This document shows, one piece after another, positions 57,712 to 64,000 of a stretch of 64,000 nucleotides of DNA (the stretch's first letter is position 1; every line of letters starts with the position of its first letter). Below the pieces are notes generated by a model. That model saw only the letters and a program-made list of their open reading frames with translations, did not search any database and was not told the DNA's origin. Origin of the DNA: Brevundimonas sp. UBA7506 (lineage in GTDB: Bacteria > Pseudomonadota > Alphaproteobacteria > Caulobacterales > Caulobacteraceae); the NCBI RefSeq assembly GCF_002479495.1, contig NZ_DLNQ01000015.1, forward strand, positions 444,969 through 508,968. The letters are read 5' to 3'. The position numbers and the translations under genes are program-made.

Positions 57712-60570
57712 CTACTTCAGCGTCGCGCTGTTCAGATTCAGGTCGGTCAGGGGGATGACCTCGACGTTCGAGTACTTGGCCCGCAGGGCGTCGATGAACT
57801 TGGATGCGTCCCCGACGATGACCAGGCTGGCGCGGTCGGTGGGCAGGTGTTCGGCGAAGGCGGCCTCGACCTGTTGCGGGGTGACCGAACGGACGCGCCC
57901 GGCGTAGTCGGCCAGGTCGCTCATCGGCAGGTCATAGAGGGCCAGGTTGGCGACCAGACCGCCCAGACCGTCCACCGTCTCCAGCGATCGTCCGAAGCCG
58001 CCGATCAGCGCGGCGCGGCGCGGGGCCAGTTCGGCCTCGGTGGCCGGGGCGCTCCCCAGCTTGCCGACCTCGGCCAGAATCAGGTCGGCCACCTCGGTCG
58101 CCGTCTCGTTCTTGGTCTGGGTCGAGGCGGTGAAGACGCCGACGTCCTGCTGGGCGCCGACCGAGGAGCGGGCGCCGTAGGACAGGCCGCGCTTGATGCG
58201 GATTTCCTGATTGAGGCGCGAGGAGAAGCCGCCGCCCAGCAGGGTGTTGCCGAGCGTCAGGGGGAAGTAGTCGGCGTCGGCGCGCTTGATGCCGCGGATG
58301 GCGGCGGTGACCGCTGCCTGACCCGCGCCGGGCTGGTCGATGACGACGATGCGCGGCGCCAGGGTCTGGCCGGCCTTGGCGACCGGAGCAGGGGCGGCGG
58401 TCGCCGGATCACGCCAGTCGCCGAAGGCGGCCTGAGCCAGTTCACGGGCCTCGGCCGGCGTCACGGCGCCGGAGAAGACGATGGTGGCCTGCGACGGGCG
58501 ATAGCGGGCGGCGTGGAAGGCGGCCACGTCCTCGCGGGTGATGGCCGGCACGCTGGTCAGGGTGCCGCCGCCGGGCGCGCCGTACGGGGCGTCGCCGTAG
58601 ACGACGCGGCCGACCGACTGGGCGGCGATGGAGCCGGGCTGGCTGAGGGCCACGCGCAGGCCGTCCAGGGTCTGCGACTGCTGACGTTCCAGCTCCTCGG
58701 CGGCGAAGGCCGGGTTGCGCACCAGATCGGCCATCAGGCTCAGGGAGCGGCCGAACACGTCCTTGGGCGCATTGGCGTAGACATTGGTGAAGTCCGCGCC
58801 AGAGCTCGCGCCGATATTGGCGCCCAACTGTTCGATGGCGGTGGCGATCTCGGGCGCCGACTTCGAGGTCGTGCCCTGGGTCAGCAGGCTGGCGGTCATG
58901 GAGGCGACGCCCGGCTTGCCCGCCGGGTCGTTGGCTGAACCGGCGTTGAAGTTCAGGCGGGCCGAAACCAGGGGCAGACCCTCGGTCGGGGCGACCAGAA
59001 CCCGCATCCCATTGGCCAGGCGGAAGTCGGTCACGGCGGGGGTGGCGGGGGCGACTTCCGCGCCCGGCTGGGGCAGGCGGGCGCGCTCGGCTTCCGGCAG
59101 CAGGACGGCGACCGGACCGGCGGGGGCCAGTTCGGCCACGGTGACGGGGGCGTCGACGTTCATCTTCTGCACGCTGGCCGGATGGGCATCGTCGGCGGGC
59201 AGGTAGTTGATGGTGATCTGGCGCTGCGGCGTCAGGTAGCGGCGGGCCACGCGCTGCACGTCGGCGGCGGTGACGGCCTGGATCTCGGCGATCTCGCGGT
59301 CGGCGGCGGTGGCGTCCCCGGTCATGATCAGGGCCATGCCGAGGGTGGTGGCGCGGTCGTCGATGCTTTCGCGGCCGCGCAGGGCGTTGGCGACCAGCTC
59401 GTTCTTGGCTTCGCTCAGTTCGGCGGCGGTGATCGGGGCGTCGCGCAGGCGGGCGATCTCGGCCTCGAGGGCCGTCTTGCCGGCCTCGACCGTCTGGCCG
59501 TCGGCCATGATGGCGTAGGCGGTCAGATTGCCGGCCTGCTGGGCGAAGTCGGGGTTGGAGCCGATCGAGGCGGCGATCTGCTTTTCGTAGACCAGAGAGC
59601 GATAGAGACGGCTTGACTCGCCAGTGGACAGCACCCCGTCCAGCACGGTCAGGGCGGCGCGGTCGGCGTCGCGATAGGCGACCGTGTTCCAGGCCAGCAC
59701 GACGGCGGGCAGGGGCACGTTGGGGGCGTAGTAGGTGGCGGTGCGCGGGCCGGTCGGCTCGGGCTCTTTCACATCATTGACGGGCATGGGCGTCGTCGGA
59801 CGCTTCAGCGGGGCGAAGTATTCGTTCACCCAGCCGTCCAGCTGGGCCTCATCGAAGTTCCCCGCCACGATCAGCATGGCGTTGTCGGGCCGGTAGTAGG
59901 TGGCGTGGAAACGCAGGACGTCGTCCAGCGTCGAGGCGTTCAGCTCCTCGATCGAACCGATGCCCGGGCGGCGGTAAGGGTGGTCCTGATAGATGGTCTC
60001 GGGCGTGAACAGGCCGAACAGGCGACCATAGGGGCTGGCCAGAATGCGCTGGCGGTATTCCTCCTTCACCACGTCGCGTTCGGAGACGAAGGTGGCTTCA
60101 TCGACCACCAGCGAGCCCATGCGGTCCGCCTCGGCGAAGAGGATGCGCTGCAGGTGGTTGGCAGGGACCACCTCGTAATAGGCAGTGACGTCGTCGGCGG
60201 TGAAGGCGTTGTTCATGCCGCCGACGTCCTCGGTCAGACGGTCGAAGGTCTCCGACGGCATGTTCTTCGTCGCCTTGAACAGCAGGTGTTCGAACAGGTG
60301 GGCGAAGCCCGAGCGGCCGGCCGGATCGTCCTTGGACCCGACGCGGTACCAGACCTGCACCGTGACGTTCGAGGTCGAGGCGTCGCGCGCCGTATAGACC
60401 TCCATTCCGTTGGCCAGGACGCGCTTGGTAAAGCCGAGCGGCGGCACGGCCACCCCGCCCTGGGCGGCGGCGGTTGCGGTTGCGGGCGCCGCGCTTTCGG
60501 CGAAAGCAGTGACGGGCAGGCCCAGAAGCAGGGCCGAGGCGCAGGCGGTCAGGATCAGGCGGGTCTTCAT
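57712..60570 (-). CDS. M16 zinc peptidase, two-domain, exported
   Basis: This 952-residue protein has a Sec signal (MKTRLILTACASALLLGLPV, then TAFA) and two M16 halves. The first has the active zinc motif His91-x-x-Glu94-His95 (FAHLFEHLLFKA); the second, after about residue 500, lacks it, as in pitrilysin-like proteins. It should degrade peptides in the periplasm. A longer in-frame start upstream was rejected because it lacks a signal sequence. Confidence 0.9.
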   Translation of the reverse strand: MKTRLILTACASALLLGLPVTAFAESAAPATATAAAQGGVAVPPLGFTKRVLANGMEVYTARDASTSNVTVQVWYRVGSKDDPAGRSGFAHLFEHLLFKATKNMPSETFDRLTEDVGGMNNAFTADDVTAYYEVVPANHLQRILFAEADRMGSLVVDEATFVSERDVVKEEYRQRILASPYGRLFGLFTPETIYQDHPYRRPGIGSIEELNASTLDDVLRFHATYYRPDNAMLIVAGNFDEAQLDGWVNEYFAPLKRPTTPMPVNDVKEPEPTGPRTATYYAPNVPLPAVVLAWNTVAYRDADRAALTVLDGVLSTGESSRLYRSLVYEKQIAASIGSNPDFAQQAGNLTAYAIMADGQTVEAGKTALEAEIARLRDAPITAAELSEAKNELVANALRGRESIDDRATTLGMALIMTGDATAADREIAEIQAVTAADVQRVARRYLTPQRQITINYLPADDAHPASVQKMNVDAPVTVAELAPAGPVAVLLPEAERARLPQPGAEVAPATPAVTDFRLANGMRVLVAPTEGLPLVSARLNFNAGSANDPAGKPGVASMTASLLTQGTTSKSAPEIATAIEQLGANIGASSGADFTNVYANAPKDVFGRSLSLMADLVRNPAFAAEELERQQSQTLDGLRVALSQPGSIAAQSVGRVVYGDAPYGAPGGGTLTSVPAITREDVAAFHAARYRPSQATIVFSGAVTPAEARELAQAAFGDWRDPATAAPAPVAKAGQTLAPRIVVIDQPGAGQAAVTAAIRGIKRADADYFPLTLGNTLLGGGFSSRLNQEIRIKRGLSYGARSSVGAQQDVGVFTASTQTKNETATEVADLILAEVGKLGSAPATEAELAPRRAALIGGFGRSLETVDGLGGLVANLALYDLPMSDLADYAGRVRSVTPQQVEAAFAEHLPTDRASLVIVGDASKFIDALRAKYSNVEVIPLTDLNLNSATLK

Positions 60571-60693
60571 GGGCGTCAGGTTCCGGTCGCCCCTCAAGCA
60601 GCGCCGGGGGCAGGTTGACCGGACCCTATCAGCGTCAAATCCCGCCGCGCACCTTACGGCTCTGTAATGAAGCGCGGCGGGCCCTAAATCCAC

Positions 60694-60822
60694 CGCTCAT
60701 CCCCGCGGAGGCGGGGACCCAGTAAGAGCCTCACACGCCGAGCGTGGGTGAAGTTGCGATCAATTAGGCGCGGCAGCATGTGATCCCAAAGCACTGGGTC
60801 CCCGCCTCCGCGGGGATGAGCG
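60694..60822. repeat. Inverted repeat pair, family B, copy 2
   Basis: The same 30-base arm as at 5872-5901 occurs at 60694-60723 and, inverted, at 60793-60822, with a different 69-base spacer. The exact conservation of arms but not spacers suggests the arms are the functional or mobile unit. Confidence 0.85.
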
Positions 60823-60830
60823 GAGAAGAA

Positions 60831-61709
60831 TTACTGGTCGAAGACCTGAACCCCGATCTCGCCGTCGGTCGTCAGCCAGGCGCGTTTCATACCCTGGCTG
60901 TTGTAGGGCTGGGCGATATTGCCCTCGCAGTCCAGGGCGATCAGGCCGCCGTCGCCGCCCAGACCGCCGATGCGGTCGATGGTCGCCTGCGACGCCTCGG
61001 CCAGCGTCTGGCCGGCGGCCACGCCGAAGGCGGTGCGGGCGGCGGCGGCGACGCGGATGAAATACTCGCCCTGACCGGTGCAGGAGACGGCGGCGTGGTC
61101 GTCGGCCCAGGTGCCGGCGGCGGGTATGGGGGTGTCGCCGACGCGGCCCGGCATCTTGCCGAAGACGCCCGCCGTCGAGGTGGCGGCGGCCAGGCGGCCC
61201 TGGCTGTCGAGCACGCAGCAGCCGACGGTGCCGTGGCTGAGGCCGCCGGGCGGATGATTGTCCTCGCCCTTGCCGGCGCGGGTGAACCAGGCCTCTTCGT
61301 CGCCGATCGGCTCCAGTCCCTGATCATGGGCGAACAGGGCGGCGCCTTCGCCGGCCAGCATGACGTGGGGGGTGCGGTCCATGACGGCGCGGGCGGCGAC
61401 GACCGGGTTGCGGAAACCCTGCAGGGCGGCCACGGCGCCGGCCTTGCCCGAAGCGCCGTCCATCAGGCTGGCGTCCAGTTCATAGGCCCCCGCCAGATTG
61501 GGCGAGGCGCCGCGGCCGGCGACATAGAGGCCCGAATCCTCGAGCATGACCACGGCCTCGACGGCCACGTCGACGGCGGAGGCGCCGGCGTCCAGCCGCG
61601 CCTTCATCGCCTCGACCACCTGGCGCATATGGGCGACCTCGGCGTCGTAGTTGCGCTCGCGCCGGGCCCCGGCGCCGCCGTGGAGGATGAGGGCGGTTTT
61701 GGCAGTCAT
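60831..61709 (-). CDS. iaaA: Isoaspartyl peptidase / type III L-asparaginase
   Basis: This 292-residue Ntn-hydrolase precursor cleaves itself before Thr161 (GGLSHGTVGCC), which becomes the nucleophile. Other family segments are LILHGGAGA at the start and GDTPIPAAGTWADD. It hydrolyses isoaspartyl dipeptides and asparagine. It appears to be a single gene. Confidence 0.9.
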   Translation of the reverse strand: MTAKTALILHGGAGARRERNYDAEVAHMRQVVEAMKARLDAGASAVDVAVEAVVMLEDSGLYVAGRGASPNLAGAYELDASLMDGASGKAGAVAALQGFRNPVVAARAVMDRTPHVMLAGEGAALFAHDQGLEPIGDEEAWFTRAGKGEDNHPPGGLSHGTVGCCVLDSQGRLAAATSTAGVFGKMPGRVGDTPIPAAGTWADDHAAVSCTGQGEYFIRVAAAARTAFGVAAGQTLAEASQATIDRIGGLGGDGGLIALDCEGNIAQPYNSQGMKRAWLTTDGEIGVQVFDQ

Positions 61710-61794
61710 GATCTTTACCTCGGCGAAGCGAGCCTGTTAGCGTTATCGACAGGGGAGGCGCAACCATGACCGACGCTCGTATCGGCACGCACCG

Positions 61795-62574
61795 GTGAAC
61801 AGTCTTGCAACAGGCGCGGTCTGGCGACCGCGTATTGATCCAGCCTTGCGTGCGAATCAACTCGGGCCTGCGTTTCGTCGCTTTGGCCGGATACACGTGC
61901 CGGGCTTTCTGAGCCCCGAGGACGCCGTGAGGCTTCATCAGGCTCTTGCGACCGAAAAGCTGTGGCTGCGGAGCACCATGAGCGGCCGACAGAATGTCGA
62001 CATTCCCGTCGAGGCCATCAATGGCATGCGCCCAGAGCAGCAGGCGGGGCTTATGGCTGCGTCCCATGACGAAGCGGCTGCGGTTCTCGGCCAGCCAGGC
62101 AGCCTGCACTACATGTTCGACACGGTTCGGATCGATACGGCGATCGTCCGTGGCGATTGGGTCAATCCCCTCTATAACGCTTTCTACCGCTTCCTGAACG
62201 GACCTGAGTTCCTCGGTTTCATCCGCGATCTGACGGGGACGAGCGAGGCGCGGTACGTCGATGCGCGAGCCACCAGGTTTTTGCCCGGGCATTACCTGAC
62301 AGAGCATGACGACTATCAGCCGGGCCGGGCGAGGCTGTTCGCCTATGTTTTGAATCTCACGCCGCACTGGCGTTCTGACTGGGGCGGTCTGCTTAACTTC
62401 ATTGATGAAGACGGCCATCTGGCGGAGGCCTACGCCCCGCGCATGAACGCCCTCAATCTGTTCAGCGTACCGCAAAACCACTCGGTCAGCTTTGTGACCC
62501 CCTTTGCGACAGCGCCACGCTACTCGATCACGGGCTGGATCCGTGCCGACGAGCCCTCCCCCAGCAAGGATTAA
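61795..62574 (+). CDS. 2OG-Fe(II) oxygenase (prolyl-hydroxylase-like)
   Basis: This 259-residue oxygenase has His171-x-Asp173 (YLTEHDDYQPG) and His229 (PQNHSVSF) for iron and Arg242/Arg250 (PRYSITGWIR) for 2-oxoglutarate. The start is GTG at 61795. The region before the double-stranded core (NPLYNAFYRFLNGPEFLGFI) resembles that of the truncated gene at 63579, so the two are paralogues. The substrate is unknown. Confidence 0.85.
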   Translation: MNSLATGAVWRPRIDPALRANQLGPAFRRFGRIHVPGFLSPEDAVRLHQALATEKLWLRSTMSGRQNVDIPVEAINGMRPEQQAGLMAASHDEAAAVLGQPGSLHYMFDTVRIDTAIVRGDWVNPLYNAFYRFLNGPEFLGFIRDLTGTSEARYVDARATRFLPGHYLTEHDDYQPGRARLFAYVLNLTPHWRSDWGGLLNFIDEDGHLAEAYAPRMNALNLFSVPQNHSVSFVTPFATAPRYSITGWIRADEPSPSKD

Positions 62575-62580
62575 GAGAAT

Positions 62581-63582
62581 ATGCGCGCAGTCCTGTCCAG
62601 GGCCGTCGGCGGCCCTGATAGCCTTGTCGTCGAGGAGATCATGGACCCCACGCCCAAGCCGGGCGAGGTGGTGATCGAGGTCAAGGCGGTGGGGATCAAC
62701 TACCCCGACACCCTGATCATCGAGGACAGGTACCAGTTCAAGCCCGAGCGCCCCTTCTCGCCGGGCGGCGAGGTGGCGGGCGTGGTCGATGCGGTGGGCG
62801 AGGGCGTCAAGGGCGTGTTCAAGGGCGACCGGGTCATCGCCGTGCCGGGCTGGGGCGGTCTGGTCGAGCGTCTGGCGGTCCCGGCCTCCAGCCTGATCCC
62901 CATGCCCGAGGGCATGAGCTTCGAGGAAGCCGCCGCCCTGACCATGACCTATGGCACCAGCTATTACGCGCTGAAGGACCGAGCCAACCTGCAGCCGGGC
63001 GAGACCCTGCTGGTGCTGGGCGCGGCCGGGGGCGTGGGCGCCGCCGCCGTCGAACTGGGCAAGGCCATGGGGGCGCGCGTGGTCGCCGCCGCCTCGACCA
63101 ATGACAAGGTGGAGTTCGCCCTGGAACTGGGGGCTGACAATGGCCTGATCTATCCGTCCGGGCCCATGGACAAGGCGGCGCAGAAGTCGCTGTCAGGCGA
63201 GTTGAAGCTGGCCACCGGCCGCGACGGCGCAGACGTGGTCTATGACGCGGTCGGCGGCGACTACGCCGAGCCGGCCCTGCGGGCCATGGACTGGAACGGC
63301 CGCTATCTGGTGGTCGGCTTCCCGGCGGGCATTCCGTCCCTGCCGCTGAACCTGACCCTGTTGAAGTCGGTCTCGGTGATCGGGGTCTTCTGGGGCGCGG
63401 CGGTGGCGCGCGATCCCAAGGCCCACGCCGCCAACATGGCCGAGCTGATGCAGTTGTGGAAGGACGGCAAGATCAAGCCGCGCGTCAGCCGCACCTATCC
63501 GCTGCAGGACGCTCACGACGCCATCAAGGTCCTGGGCGACCGGACGGCCATGGGCAAGATTGTCGTGACGACCGACGAATGA
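62581..63582 (+). CDS. NADPH:quinone oxidoreductase family protein
   Basis: This 333-residue zinc-independent MDR protein has a Rossmann motif LVLGAAGGVGAAAVELGKAM (about 141-160) and the quinone-oxidoreductase N-terminal half with SPGGEVAGVVDAVGEGVKG. It starts six bases after the oxygenase stop and its stop overlaps the next ATG, so the three genes form an operon. Confidence 0.9.
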   Translation: MRAVLSRAVGGPDSLVVEEIMDPTPKPGEVVIEVKAVGINYPDTLIIEDRYQFKPERPFSPGGEVAGVVDAVGEGVKGVFKGDRVIAVPGWGGLVERLAVPASSLIPMPEGMSFEEAAALTMTYGTSYYALKDRANLQPGETLLVLGAAGGVGAAAVELGKAMGARVVAAASTNDKVEFALELGADNGLIYPSGPMDKAAQKSLSGELKLATGRDGADVVYDAVGGDYAEPALRAMDWNGRYLVVGFPAGIPSLPLNLTLLKSVSVIGVFWGAAVARDPKAHAANMAELMQLWKDGKIKPRVSRTYPLQDAHDAIKVLGDRTAMGKIVVTTDE

Positions 63583-64000
63583 GCAGGCTTCTCGATCCGG
63601 CTTTGAAGCTGGCGGTAGGCGAGGCGGACGTCGCCGCTGCCGCCGAGCGTCTGGTCCGCACCGGCCGCACCCGCGTGCCCGGCCTGTTCGGCGACGGGGC
63701 CGAGGCCCTGCACGCGGCGGTGCTTGCGCCCGAGCAGCCCTGGGTTCGCACTTTCCTCAACCCGCTGGGGGCCGACATCCCGGTGGCGACCCTGGACGCC
63801 TCCTCGCCCGAGGATCAGGCCCATGTGACGCAGCAGGCCTATGCTGGCGCGACCGAGGGGCTGCAGTTCCTGTTCGACCGGCTGCGGCTGGGCCCGGCGC
63901 GCGAGGCGGGCATGGCGACGCCCCAGATCCTGTTCGACCTGCTGGACCTGTTCAACACCGAGGCCTTTCTGGACTTCGCGCGCCGCCTGACCGGCGACGA
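63579..64000 (+). CDS. 2OG-Fe(II) oxygenase paralogue, truncated by window end
   Basis: The gene starts by ATGA overlap at 63579 and runs out of the window. The first 140 residues (FLFDRLRLGPAREAGM, LDLFNTEAFLDFARRLTGDE) align with residues 106-149 of the upstream 2OG oxygenase. The catalytic part is not visible, so the activity is inferred from the paralogue. Confidence 0.65.
   Translation, partial: MSRLLDPALKLAVGEADVAAAAERLVRTGRTRVPGLFGDGAEALHAAVLAPEQPWVRTFLNPLGADIPVATLDASSPEDQAHVTQQAYAGATEGLQFLFDRLRLGPAREAGMATPQILFDLLDLFNTEAFLDFARRLTGD

Overview
The window is high-GC alphaproteobacterial chromosome. Gene content (TauE/SafE with its Alph_Pro_TM partner, GTA-like phage genes, a DnaA-domain phage protein, a SocA-type antitoxin) suggests Caulobacterales, most probably Brevundimonas or a close relative. 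This is inferred from gene families and composition, not from a marker gene.

Left chromosomal flank (1-7420): the end of a Sel1-repeat protein, a sulfite/sulfonate exporter with its membrane partner, a beta-oxidation pair (FadA-like thiolase then FadJ-like hydratase/dehydrogenase, minus strand) and a PQQ-type sugar dehydrogenase lipoprotein. Dispersed palindromic repeats lie between these genes.

Prophage (7453-51878, about 44.4 kb): a complete-looking temperate siphovirus integrated in the 3' half of a tRNA-Met(CAT) gene. A 46-bp direct repeat marks attL and attR, and a 17-bp repeat inside each end looks like integrase arm sites. Reading inward from attL there is first an accessory block (small zinc-ribbon proteins, an SRAP-type DNA-protein crosslink protein, a DUF892 protein). 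Next comes a long leftward block in the order, from right to left, Cro-like repressor, replication (DnaA-domain protein, winged-helix initiator with internal repeats), HNH, TerS/TerL, a fused prohead protease-capsid, portal, connectors, tail tube, a tail chaperone pair probably made by -1 frameshifting, tape measure, tail tip, collagen-like and glycine-rich fibres, and lysis genes (holin candidates, endolysin, Rz/Rz1). To the right of the Cro/CI switch, rightward genes encode the CI-like repressor, five small envelope proteins, a Panacea (SocA-like) antitoxin with a two-helix membrane partner, a DUF1275 membrane protein, then an operon containing three nuclease-like proteins, an excisionase and a tyrosine integrase. 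Five copies of a 13-bp palindrome, three at the switch and two at a distant divergent promoter, suggest that one repressor controls both sites.

Right flank (51879-64000): a short remnant of a second element that used the same tRNA site, then a lipoprotein, a manganese exporter preceded by a yybP-ykoY riboswitch, RlmN, a membrane desaturase divergent from an ArsR repressor with a shared palindromic operator, a DUF350 protein with a trypsin-like protease, a two-domain M16 peptidase, an isoaspartyl peptidase, and a quinone oxidoreductase between two related 2OG-Fe(II) oxygenases (the last truncated by the window end).

The best candidates for undescribed biology are the lysogen-expressed envelope cassette and Panacea/membrane pair (41825-44495), the repressor-linked distal nuclease operon (46102-50419), and several translational devices (capsid fusion with an internal start, chaperone frameshift).
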